Origin: an uncultured Desulfovibrio sp. | Lineage (GTDB): Bacteria; Desulfobacterota; Desulfovibrionia; Desulfovibrionales; Desulfovibrionaceae | NCBI GenBank assembly: GCA_900546145.1 | Contig: URBN01000023.1 | Coordinates: 1 to 31,663, forward strand | Reading direction: 5' to 3' | Length of the DNA: 31,663 bases | Shown: one piece after another, positions 14,022-22,435 of the stretch | How the letters are laid out: every line of letters starts with the position of its first letter | How positions within the stretch are numbered: position 1 is the first letter of the stretch | Translations under genes and position numbers: made by a program | The notes under the pieces: generated by a model | Told to the model about the DNA's origin: nothing | The model's input: only the letters and a program-made list of their open reading frames with translations | Databases searched by the model: none

Positions 14022-16367
14022 ATGTCGGATTTACGTGACGGTTCGGATCGCAATGTTCTTTACTGGAAAGCCCTCAGGGACACACTGGGCAGGATGCGCC
14101 AGGCTGAAGGAGAAGCCCCCGCGTCTCCCGGCGCGGGCACCCTGCCTCCGGACGACGGGGGAAGGGAGGAGGGGCTTAAGGAACTGCGCTCCCTCCGCGT
14201 GAGGCTTGAAGAAGCGCTTGAAGAGCAGACCTCCCTCATGGAGAGGCTTGACTGCATGCCTTCCGACGGCGTTCTCCTGGATGGCCTTGTCCAGGCCACG
14301 CATTACATGCTGGAAAGACAGACAGAGGCGAACGAAGGCCTCGGTAAATATCTCGGAGAGCTTGAGAGCCTGCGCGGGAGCGCCGCTCCCCATACCCCGG
14401 CCGGAGCCGCTGACGGCGCCGGAACCCGGCAGGAAGGGGAGCCCCGGGCCTCAGGTGCGGCAGCAGAAAGCAATGACGCCGGATCCGCCGCGGAAGCGGA
14501 ACCTGAAGCCGGGGCTCAGCAGTCCGGAGCTTCATGGCGCGCTGCCGCCCAGGACATCGTGGCGGGCCGCTACGACGCGGACCGCGACAGACTTCTTGAT
14601 GTGCTTGAAGCCGCCATGTCCGAAGCCGACAGGGAGAACGTCCCCGATGCGGATCGCGGCCCCCTGAAGGCGGCCCAGGAACATTTCACGGATCTTCTGG
14701 CCCGCGTTTCTTCAGACACGGACACGGAGAAGGCGCAGCCTCACCGGGAAGCCGCTGAAGCCGGAGCCCCCACAGCGCCTGAGGCAGCTGATGTCCGTGA
14801 GGCCGGTGATGACGCTCCCGCTCCGGATGCTTCCGGAGAAAAGAGCGATGAGGAAGCCCCGAAGCGTATCCCTGTGACGCGCGGCGACGGCGGCGAGCAG
14901 GCTGTGCCCCTGAGGCGTGTCAGCGCCCACGACGAACCCGGTACAGCCAGCCTGCCTGACTGGATGGCGGATATCGTCGGCATCGCGGCCGGCCGCTTTG
15001 ACACAGGCAGCAGCCTTGCCGATGTGCAGACCCAGAGCGAGCTCCTGCGCCGCGCCATTGACCGTGCCCGTCAGGAAGGGCGCGAACAGGATTTCAGGCC
15101 GTGGTTCGATCAGGCTTCCGCGCACATCAACTCCCTTCTCAGAGGCGCCGCTGCCGTGGAAGGCCCGGACCGCGGGGACAGGGACGAGCCCGAATACATG
15201 CGCCTCGTGGACCGCGTCAACGATGGAAGCTACGACAACAGGGTGGAGGACATTTTCCCCATCATCAACGTCGCCCTGCAGGAAGCCCGCCGCCAGGGCA
15301 GGGACGGTGAGTACCGCGTCCGCATCCAGCAGGCAGCCGACAGGCTCTCGAAGCTTCTCGGCGGTTTCGGACCAGAGGCCGGCGGCAGGACGCAGTCCGG
15401 AGAAGGGATCCCGGAACCGGAAAAAGCGGAACCCGTGACGGAATCCACCGCACGTTCCGGGGAAAGCGCTGATGCCGGCGGAGAGGAAGCCGGGGAAGAG
15501 GAGCTTCCTCCCTACATGCAGGAAGTGAAAAAGGTGCTGGACGGTTTTTACGACGAGAATCCTGCCGAGGCCCAGTCCCTCGTTCGTTCCGCGGCCATGT
15601 CCGCGGCTGAGGAGGGACGGTCAGAGGCGTTCGAAGACATGCTCGAAGCCGCGTCTGAGCGCGTGGATACGCTTCTCGGCGGCCGCGACGAGCGCCAGCC
15701 CGCTTCCGAAGGGGAGCTTCCCCCGTACATGCAGGCCGTGCAGGGCGTCCTCGAAGGCGCCTATGACAGCGATCCCCGCGCCATGCTGGCCATCGTGCGC
15801 AGGGCAGCCCAGCTCGCCGAGCAGGAAGGACGGCTTGAGGAATACGGCGATATGATCAGCGAGGCCTCAGCCAGAGTCACAGGCATCATGCGCAGGGGAC
15901 AGGCGGATGGCGCGGAAAATCCCGTGGATGTTTCTGACGATGACGGGCGCGGCCTGCCTTCGTACATGGAAGCCGTCCAGGACGTTCTGAGGGGCAGGTA
16001 CGACAATGACCCTGGAGCCGTGCTGGTCATCGTGCGCCGCGCGGCGGAACAGGCGGCCCGCGAGGGACGTCAGGAAGAATTCGCCGACATGCTGCAGGCC
16101 GCCTCGGACCGCTTCGCCATGCTCATGCACAGATCCGGCCCCGGCCGGAGGGATTTTGGACAGCCGGACTGGCTCACGGCGCTCCAGGACGTGGTCCGCG
16201 GCGCCTACGACGATGATCCCGCGCGTATGGAAAGCCTGGTGCGCTGGGCCGCGGACAGGGCAGCGGAAGAGGGCCAGATGGGACGCGTCAGAGGTCTTAT
16301 CGAAGAGGCAGCGCGCCGCGTCAGGGCCGTGTCGCGCCGGAACGGATCCTTCTGGGACGCCTTTTAG
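14022..16367 (+). CDS. large acidic seven-repeat protein, unrecognised
   Basis: This 781-residue soluble protein has no signal peptide or membrane segment. Residues about 50-115 form a probable coiled coil (LKELRSLRVRLEEALEEQ). From 171 on it contains seven degenerate copies of a roughly 60-residue unit at 171-229, 311-375, 389-448, 495-554, 566-626, 645-706 and 714-773. Repeats are joined by acidic Ala/Glu/Gly/Pro linkers. The unit consensus is LPxYMxxVxxVLxGxYDxDP, a helix with VRRAAxxA, EGRxEEF, then DMLxAASxRV. Tyr/Trp at position 4 and Gly-x-Tyr/Phe-Asp at 14-17 are nearly invariant. Copies 4-6 are most alike. Stop is followed by a terminator. GGAG lies about 10 bases before the ATG. The gene is monocistronic. 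A scaffold, storage or binding role is possible, but I know no such family. Confidence 0.85.
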   Translation: MSDLRDGSDRNVLYWKALRDTLGRMRQAEGEAPASPGAGTLPPDDGGREEGLKELRSLRVRLEEALEEQTSLMERLDCMPSDGVLLDGLVQATHYMLERQTEANEGLGKYLGELESLRGSAAPHTPAGAADGAGTRQEGEPRASGAAAESNDAGSAAEAEPEAGAQQSGASWRAAAQDIVAGRYDADRDRLLDVLEAAMSEADRENVPDADRGPLKAAQEHFTDLLARVSSDTDTEKAQPHREAAEAGAPTAPEAADVREAGDDAPAPDASGEKSDEEAPKRIPVTRGDGGEQAVPLRRVSAHDEPGTASLPDWMADIVGIAAGRFDTGSSLADVQTQSELLRRAIDRARQEGREQDFRPWFDQASAHINSLLRGAAAVEGPDRGDRDEPEYMRLVDRVNDGSYDNRVEDIFPIINVALQEARRQGRDGEYRVRIQQAADRLSKLLGGFGPEAGGRTQSGEGIPEPEKAEPVTESTARSGESADAGGEEAGEEELPPYMQEVKKVLDGFYDENPAEAQSLVRSAAMSAAEEGRSEAFEDMLEAASERVDTLLGGRDERQPASEGELPPYMQAVQGVLEGAYDSDPRAMLAIVRRAAQLAEQEGRLEEYGDMISEASARVTGIMRRGQADGAENPVDVSDDDGRGLPSYMEAVQDVLRGRYDNDPGAVLVIVRRAAEQAAREGRQEEFADMLQAASDRFAMLMHRSGPGRRDFGQPDWLTALQDVVRGAYDDDPARMESLVRWAADRAAEEGQMGRVRGLIEEAARRVRAVSRRNGSFWDAF
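14532..16340 (+). repeat. coding region of seven degenerate ~180-bp repeats
   Basis: Copies lie at 14532-14708, 14952-15146, 15186-15365, 15504-15683, 15717-15899, 15954-16139 and 16161-16340. Similarity is clear in protein (LPPYM/LPSYM/QPDWL starts, GxYD, EGR, EAASxRV) and partial in DNA, so duplication is old. The first copy has lost the LPxYM start and the EGR turn. Confidence 0.85.
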
Positions 16368-16443
16368 TCCTGGCAGGAAGAGGCTCCCGGGGCGTATCTG
16401 AAGAGCCGCTGTCCTGCCATGTGACGGTGTAAGTGACATACAC

Positions 16444-16483
16444 AAAAACCGCCGCCTCCCTGTGAAGGGAGACGGCGGTTTTT
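16444..16483. terminator. strong bidirectional terminator
   Basis: AAAAACCGCCG-c-CTCCCT pairs with AGGGAG-a-CGGCGGTTTTT around loop GTGA, one C/A mismatch in an 18-bp stem, with A- and T-runs built into its ends. It closes the seven-repeat gene (plus) and the glycogen synthase-phosphorylase gene (minus). Confidence 0.93.
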
Positions 16484-16511
16484 GTTTTCTGTTCAGAATA
16501 TCAGACAGTCG

Positions 16512-19500
16512 CTAGGCCCAGACCACGAGATGGCTGTCGAGGTAGCTCGGCAGGTCCGGGGTGATGGGGATGACGCGCACGCCGTAGGCGTGGACGCCGT
16601 TGTGGCGGGTCTGGTAGTTGCAGGAGTAGACGAGGCTCTTGTCGCTGGTCGTCCTCTCGAAGCTCAGCGGAACGATGTCCGGGGTGCCGATGAAGTCGGT
16701 GCCGTCAAAGGGGCCGACCACGAGCTGCACGAGGATCTCGTCGCGCTGCATTTCGCCCTGTTCGAGGCTCAGGGTCACGTGGATGTCCTGGCCTCTGGAG
16801 CAGGTGTCGCCCTCCATGCCGTCCACGCGCAGGAGGCCGGTTCTGAGGGTGCTGAAGCGCTGGCTGATGTTTTCCTTCCATTTCACGAGGCGCTTCACGG
16901 ATTCGAACTCATCGGCTTCAATGGCCTTGTAGCGCAGGGCCGCGGGTTCGTAGGACATCTCGAGGTAGTCGTGCACCATGCGGTGAGAGCTGTAGACGGG
17001 GATGAGGGAGCGCATGGACTCTTTGATCATCCTGATCCAGCGCACAGGGATGCCGTCCTGGTTGCGGTAGCTGTAAAGCGGGATGACCTGTTCCTCGAGG
17101 AGCGTGTAGAGGGCCTCGGCGTCGGAGTAGTCGTTCTGTGTGTCGTTGTGCTGCACGCGGGTGACAACGGGGCCGATAGTCCAGCCGTTGCCGCCGTTGT
17201 AGCCTTCGCACCACCAGCCGTCGGAGATGCTCAGGTTGAGCACGCCGTTGACCGATGCCTTCTGGCCGCTGGTGCCGGAGGCTTCATAGGGCCTGCGCGG
17301 CGTATTCAGCCAGACATCGCAGCCCTGCACCATCAGGCGGGAGATGGCCAGTGAGTAGTCCTCGAGGAAGAAGATGCGTCCGAGGAAGCGCTTCTCCGTG
17401 CAGTGGTGGATGATCTCCTGCATGATGTCGATGCCCTGATTGTCCGCGGGATGGGCTTTGCCCGAGAAGAGCAGGGCCACGGGACGATCCGAGGAATTCA
17501 GGATGCGGTCGAGGCGGTCGATGTCGGCGAAGAGCAGGTTGGCGCGCTTATAGGGGGCGAAGCGTCTGCCGAAGCCGATGAGCAGGGTGTCGGGGGAGAG
17601 CTTCGAGATGGCCGTCTTGCTGTCCTCGCGGCTCACGCCGAGCTTTTTGTAAAACTCGGGAAGCCTGTTGCGCAGGACGTCGAGCAGATTGGCCTTCATG
17701 GACTGCCGGGCGCGCCATATGACCTTGTCCGGGATGGAGGAGAACTTGTACCAGCCCGTGGCGCGGCTTGACAGATCGACCCAGCCCTTGCCGAGCGTGC
17801 TCGTCAGGAGGAAGTTGATTTCGGGGCTGGCGTAGGAGGGCATGTGTACGCCGTTGGTGATATGTCCGATGGGCACTTCGGCGATGGGCATGCCGCGCCA
17901 GAGGTTGTGCCACATGTGCCGCGAGACGTCGCCGTGCAGGCGGCTCACGCCATTGGCCCGGCTCGAGTAGCGCAGGGCCAGGATGGTCATCTCGAAGGAG
18001 TCGCTGCCCGTGCCGGTCATGCGGCCGATATTGAGGAAGTCACCCATGCTCAGGCCGATGTTGTTGGCGTAGCCCGAGAAGTACTTCATCATGAGCTCGT
18101 TGCGGAAGCGCTCGTTGCCGGCGTCAACGGGCGTGTGCGTGGTGAACACGCAGCTCGAGCGGACGATTTCGCCTGCTTCCTCGAAGCTCAGGTGGTACCC
18201 GTTCATGAGGCTGCGGATGCGCTCGAGGATGAGGAAGGCGGAGTGCCCTTCGTTCATGTGGTAGACGGAGGGCGTGATGCCGAGCTCGTTCAGGAGCATG
18301 ACGCCGCCCATGCCGAGAAGGATTTCCTGACGGATGCGGAAGTCCCTGTCCGCCACGTACAGGCTGTCCGTGATCTTGCGGTCATCGGGGGTGTTTTTGG
18401 GCAGATTGGTGTCCATGAGGTAGAGCTGGATGGTGCCCACGCGCACAAGCCAGACCCTGGCGAAGAGCCGGCGTTCAGGGAGCTGCAGGCTGACCTCAAG
18501 AGGATCGCCGGTGCTGTCCCTGACGAGCTCCATGGGAAGCTCGGTGACATCGTTCTCCGGATAGATGGCGATCTGCCGGCCGTTCTTGTCGATCTGCTGC
18601 TTGAAGTAGCCGTAGCGGTAGAAGAGGCCGATGGCCACCAGCGGGATATTGAGGTCGCTGGAGCTCTTCAGATGGTCGCCGGAGAGCACGCCGAGACCGC
18701 CTGAATAGATGGGCAGGGACTCGTGCAGGCCGTATTCCGTGGAGAAGTAGGCGACGGGCGTTTCGGGCGTGACCGCGCCCTCTGAATGCACGGGACGGGA
18801 CATGTACTCATCGAAATCCCTGAGCGTGTCCTCATAGAGGGAGAGGTAGGCGGAGTCGGAGACGAGATCCGAGATGGTCTCGTCCGTGGCCTCCTCAAGG
18901 CAGGAGAGCGGGTTGTGTCCGGAGCTTTCCCAGATCTGCGGATTGAGGCGTATGAAGAGCGGCCAGCACGAGGGATGCCAGCACCACCAGAGGTTGTTGG
19001 CGAGTTCGCGCAGGCGTCCGAGCGCGCGCGGGAGCCGCGTCAGGGACGTGAAGCTGTGCAGGAGGGGCGTCAGCGAGGAGACGTCGAGGAAAATATGCGT
19101 CGAGTGGTCGGAGACGGCCTCGCGCAGTTCTGCACCGTGCTCCAGGGCTTTGCCGAGAGCGAGATCGTAGGCCCTGATGTAGTAGGGGAAGAACGAGGAC
19201 CAGTCGCACTTCGTGGCTGTCGCCCTGGCCGCTGTCCTGAGCTTCGCGAGGCTCTCGTCCGGCATGGCGACGAAGTCCGAGATCTTCTTTTCAAGGCTTT
19301 TCACGCAGGCGTCGCCCTGATGGCGGCGCTGCAGGACGGAAACGCCGAGCTCGGTGCTTTCCTTGTTCAGGGAACGGGCCCAGAGGCCGAAGCCGGCCAG
19401 ATCCGAGGTGATGGTGGGAACGCTGCTGGCCACGCTTTCCTCGGGGGTATAGCCCCAGGGCTCGTACCAGGACGGGAAGACGCCGAGATCACAGGCGGCC

Positions 19501-20762
19501 AGAACCTCGGAGTAGCGCATGTTGAAGAAGCCGTCGCGCCCGTCCAGGAGAGCGGGATCGAAGATCACGGAGACGTGATCCTTTTCCGTGTTGTTGAGGC
19601 CGTATGTGTGGCAGGCTGAGATGATGGGGTCGTTATTGATGTTGTGGACGTGATGCGAGCAGATCCACTGGCTGCCGTCCCCGGGCATCTTCGCGGGATC
19701 GCCGGATACGGCGTCCTGATTAACGCCGGAGTGGCCGCCCATGACGCAGCAGAGGGCCAGAATGTAGCTCTGGGAATCGGCCAGATCCTGGTTGACCCTG
19801 CCGAGGGCCTGCAGGAAGACGTCGATGCCTTTGTTATGGAATTCGTAGCGTCCGGAAATGATGACGATGCGCGTCTGTTCGGGGAGCTTCCTGCGCAGAA
19901 GTCTCTCGGCGCAGCTGATGACCGCGGCGCGGTAGGCCTGGGGACGGGTGCGCTCTTTCGAGAAATCGGGGATGACGCGCAGGTCAAGGCCGTTCGGGGT
20001 GACGATGTCGGGCTTGCGGCCGAGAACGACGCTGGCTTCTTCGGCCGTGATGTCGCTCACCGTGGTGAAGCAGTCAGCTTCCCTGGCCGAGGCCGTTTCC
20101 ATGGAGCACTTGGCCGTAATACCGAGGGAAGCCGCTTCCCTGCGGGGATCGAACTTGGTGGCCAGCATGGAATAGAGGTCGCGGCCGTTGCCGGAGAGGG
20201 AGCGGCCGAGCATGGTGGCGTGCGTTGTAAAGACCGTCCCCACGGGAGGGCAGTGGCGCTTGAGGTAAAGGAGTCCGGCGCCGCACATCCATTCGTGGAA
20301 CTGGGCTATGGCCGGGCAGCCTATGGGCTCGAGCATGTGCTGGTAGATGGTCGCTATGACCTCGCCGCAGGCCGTGGCGAACATGACCGGCTCGATATAG
20401 TCCCAGCCGCCGGACATGGAATCGACCTGGTATTCCTTCCAGTATTCGTAGAGGAGCTGGTTCTGGTCGTAGCGGTTGCGGAAATTGACCAGAATGACCT
20501 TGGGCTTGCCGGGGATGTTCCAGTGTCCGAGGCGGCATTTCAGGTTGTGCGCCTTGAGGATTTTGCCGACGGTTTCGATGACGGGGTCGCTGTCTTCCTC
20601 GAAATCCGGGTTGTTGCCCAGATCCGGTCCGAGAAGCCAGTAGTTCTCCCCGAAGTTTTCGATGGCCTGGAGGGCTTTGCTGCTGACGACGGCGTAGATG
20701 CCGCCTACTTTGTTGCAGACTTCCCAAGAGGTCTCAAACAGCGTGATATTGCCATAATCCAT
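16512..20762 (-). CDS. fusion of GT3-type glycogen synthase and GT35 alpha-glucan phosphorylase
   Basis: The 1416-residue protein joins two opposing enzymes. Residues 1 to about 545 are a glycogen synthase of the GT3 (animal/fungal/Bacteroides) type: NKVGGIY at 17-23 and the catalytic pair E434/E442 in YEPWGYTPEE, spaced 8 residues as in yeast Gsy2. From about 570 a DUF3417 segment (RELANNLWWCWHP) leads into a short-type alpha-glucan phosphorylase with STEYGLHESLPIYSGGLGVLSGDH, a HMNEGHSAF block, and the PLP lysine K1168 in EASGTSGQKAS. The synthase would extend alpha-1,4-glucan from a nucleotide sugar; the phosphorylase releases glucose 1-phosphate. The ATG at 20762 follows AGGAGG with six bases between; an upstream TTG is unlikely. 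It lies 470 bases after the GH57 gene and ends at a strong terminator. From memory, similar fusions exist in Bacteroides. Confidence 0.92.
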   Translation of the reverse strand: MDYGNITLFETSWEVCNKVGGIYAVVSSKALQAIENFGENYWLLGPDLGNNPDFEEDSDPVIETVGKILKAHNLKCRLGHWNIPGKPKVILVNFRNRYDQNQLLYEYWKEYQVDSMSGGWDYIEPVMFATACGEVIATIYQHMLEPIGCPAIAQFHEWMCGAGLLYLKRHCPPVGTVFTTHATMLGRSLSGNGRDLYSMLATKFDPRREAASLGITAKCSMETASAREADCFTTVSDITAEEASVVLGRKPDIVTPNGLDLRVIPDFSKERTRPQAYRAAVISCAERLLRRKLPEQTRIVIISGRYEFHNKGIDVFLQALGRVNQDLADSQSYILALCCVMGGHSGVNQDAVSGDPAKMPGDGSQWICSHHVHNINNDPIISACHTYGLNNTEKDHVSVIFDPALLDGRDGFFNMRYSEVLAACDLGVFPSWYEPWGYTPEESVASSVPTITSDLAGFGLWARSLNKESTELGVSVLQRRHQGDACVKSLEKKISDFVAMPDESLAKLRTAARATATKCDWSSFFPYYIRAYDLALGKALEHGAELREAVSDHSTHIFLDVSSLTPLLHSFTSLTRLPRALGRLRELANNLWWCWHPSCWPLFIRLNPQIWESSGHNPLSCLEEATDETISDLVSDSAYLSLYEDTLRDFDEYMSRPVHSEGAVTPETPVAYFSTEYGLHESLPIYSGGLGVLSGDHLKSSSDLNIPLVAIGLFYRYGYFKQQIDKNGRQIAIYPENDVTELPMELVRDSTGDPLEVSLQLPERRLFARVWLVRVGTIQLYLMDTNLPKNTPDDRKITDSLYVADRDFRIRQEILLGMGGVMLLNELGITPSVYHMNEGHSAFLILERIRSLMNGYHLSFEEAGEIVRSSCVFTTHTPVDAGNERFRNELMMKYFSGYANNIGLSMGDFLNIGRMTGTGSDSFEMTILALRYSSRANGVSRLHGDVSRHMWHNLWRGMPIAEVPIGHITNGVHMPSYASPEINFLLTSTLGKGWVDLSSRATGWYKFSSIPDKVIWRARQSMKANLLDVLRNRLPEFYKKLGVSREDSKTAISKLSPDTLLIGFGRRFAPYKRANLLFADIDRLDRILNSSDRPVALLFSGKAHPADNQGIDIMQEIIHHCTEKRFLGRIFFLEDYSLAISRLMVQGCDVWLNTPRRPYEASGTSGQKASVNGVLNLSISDGWWCEGYNGGNGWTIGPVVTRVQHNDTQNDYSDAEALYTLLEEQVIPLYSYRNQDGIPVRWIRMIKESMRSLIPVYSSHRMVHDYLEMSYEPAALRYKAIEADEFESVKRLVKWKENISQRFSTLRTGLLRVDGMEGDTCSRGQDIHVTLSLEQGEMQRDEILVQLVVGPFDGTDFIGTPDIVPLSFERTTSDKSLVYSCNYQTRHNGVHAYGVRVIPITPDLPSYLDSHLVVWA

Positions 20763-21234
20763 CAAGAGCCTCCTAAAAACATGAAGAGCTGTGAAAAATG
20801 GTTCGCATCAGTCCTTTTACGCCCGCGCTGAGGGGAAGAGGCGCTGCGGGAGGGAACGGGATCGTTGTTTTGGCTGAGAATGAAATCTAAGTTCCATTTT
20901 TGCAAGAGGGAAATGACGGTCTGGCGCGGTCCGCAGGAAGCGGTTCCGCGAAAAGAGGCCTGGGGCCGGATGGGGGTGCGGAGAGAACAGAAGAGAACTC
21001 CGGACAGAGCTCTCTCCCTTCACACCCCCGTGCATTGTTTTCTCCCCGGATCGGGTGTCATTTTATCAGGCCGGCAGGGACGCCGCTGTGTCCGGCAGTC
21101 TTCTGGTTTTCGTCTGTCATTTCCCGCCTGCAGGGCAGGGGCCGGGAGCTTCACCCCCTGGAACGCGGCCATGCCGGTCTTACAGAAACGGGCCGGCGCC
21201 ATGAAGGCAGCCGGCCCGGGAAAAGCGGGGGGGA
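20763..21234. other. 470-base gap between GH57 gene and the synthase-phosphorylase fusion
   Basis: No gene is supported. The GH57 side carries a terminator hairpin (21181-21218). The remaining 400 bases should hold the leader and promoter of the fusion gene. TTGCAA at about 20903 on the minus strand is followed by AT-richer sequence, but no clear -10 can be named. Confidence 0.45.
21181..21218 (-). terminator. terminator-like hairpin after the GH57 gene
   Basis: CGGGCCGGC (21189-21197) pairs perfectly with GCCGGCCCG (21210-21218). On the minus strand the stem is followed by TTTCTGTA, a short U-rich tract. It lies 17 bases after the GH57 stop and probably ends or attenuates the debranching-GT4-GH57 transcript. 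Confidence 0.6.
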
Positions 21235-22434
21235 TTACACTGTGACGCCGAGACGCTGCTTTACGGTCTGCTCGAGATCGGCCAGCACGTTCATGTAGAA
21301 GATGTATGCGTCGTAGGGGGAATCATAGGGAGAGAAGTACTTGTGCACGTCGCCGTCCGAGAAGAACTTGGTGCACATGTAGTAAAAGTGGTCCGAGGTG
21401 GTGAGCCGGCGCCAGGTGCGGATAAGCCCCTCATCGCCGGTCCGCTTCACGTTCTTCTCGAGTGCGGCGACGGCCCCGAGGGCGTCGTCCTGCAGATCGT
21501 TGCCGCGCCAGGCCGAGAGGTCGCGTTCGGCGTCGGCCCAGGAGATGAAGCGGGGGATATCGAGCCTCGCCATGGGCGAGCAGTGTTCGGCCACCTCGGT
21601 CGGTGTGGCGAAGGAAAAGTCCTTGTTCTTCAGAACCATGCCGGGCAGGGCTTCCATGAAGTCGAAGATGCCGGTGGCCTCCCACTGGTGCTCACCGAAG
21701 GTCTCGTAGTCCATGAAGAGATTGATGGTCTCGCCCTGTCCGTTGAGGGAGAAGAGCCAGCCCGTGTACTTCTCGGCGCTGAGCGGATATTCCTCCCAGG
21801 CGCGGTTGGAGAAGCGGAAGGCGATGTCGTCGGAAAGCCGGTAGTTCTTGAGGAGCAGGCGTATGCGGCGGCAGGTACTCGGCTGGTAGACGAAGTTAGG
21901 GCTGCGCCAGTTGATGACCTGATCCGCGCCTTCCGTGAGAATGGCTTTGAAGCCCTTTTCCTCTGCGACATTCGCGATGTCGTTGTTGTAGATGAGCTCC
22001 GTGTTGCGGAAGGCCGTGGGCGTGACATTGAAGTATTTCTTCACGAGGCGGTCGTGCTCATCGATCTGGGCCCTGAACTCGTCCATGGAGAAGAGGAAGG
22101 CCAGGGTATGGGCGTAGGTCTCGGAAAGCACTTCCACGCATCCCGTGTCCACGAGCTTCTGGAAGCTCTCGAGCACATCGGGCGCAAACTGCACCATCTG
22201 ATCGATGAAGACGCCGGAGAAGGAGAAGCACACCTTAAAGGCGCCGTCATGCCTCTTTATCTGGCGGTAGAGAAGGTCGTTCATGGGCAGGTAGCACTTC
22301 TGGGCTACCTTGCGCATGATGGAACGGTTCGCCTCGTCATCCTCGTAAATATGGTTGTGACCAATGTCGAAGAAGGAATAATGACGCAGACGGTACGGCT
22401 GATGGACCTGGAAATAAAAGCAAACGGAAGGCAT
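21235..22434 (-). CDS. GH57 family alpha-glucan hydrolase or transferase
   Basis: The 399-residue protein shows the GH57 motifs in order: HQPYRLR at 11-17 (motif 1), an FSGVFIDQM segment, RNTELIYNN at 143-151 with the likely nucleophile Glu146 (motif 3), and MDYETFGEHQW at 241-251 with the likely acid/base Asp242 (motif 4). Members include alpha-amylases, 4-alpha-glucanotransferases and branching enzymes, all acting on alpha-1,4-glucan. At about 400 residues it is close to the short GH57 proteins found beside debranching enzymes in Bacteroides and archaea, usually called alpha-amylase. It is cytoplasmic, with no signal peptide. The ATG follows the GT4 stop by one base (TGAcATG), with GAGAGGAAA as ribosome site, so translation is coupled. 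No other branching enzyme candidate is present in the window. Confidence 0.9.
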   Translation of the reverse strand: MPSVCFYFQVHQPYRLRHYSFFDIGHNHIYEDDEANRSIMRKVAQKCYLPMNDLLYRQIKRHDGAFKVCFSFSGVFIDQMVQFAPDVLESFQKLVDTGCVEVLSETYAHTLAFLFSMDEFRAQIDEHDRLVKKYFNVTPTAFRNTELIYNNDIANVAEEKGFKAILTEGADQVINWRSPNFVYQPSTCRRIRLLLKNYRLSDDIAFRFSNRAWEEYPLSAEKYTGWLFSLNGQGETINLFMDYETFGEHQWEATGIFDFMEALPGMVLKNKDFSFATPTEVAEHCSPMARLDIPRFISWADAERDLSAWRGNDLQDDALGAVAALEKNVKRTGDEGLIRTWRRLTTSDHFYYMCTKFFSDGDVHKYFSPYDSPYDAYIFYMNVLADLEQTVKQRLGVTV

Positions 22435-22435
22435 G

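Noticed and set aside
19644..20831. 395-codon open frame on the plus strand
   Set aside because: It is the antisense shadow of the synthase half of the fusion gene; Gly/Ala/Val-rich low-information sequence.
20890..20910. TTGCAA considered as a sigma-54 -12 element for the fusion gene
   Set aside because: No GG dinucleotide stands at the required distance upstream for a -24 element.
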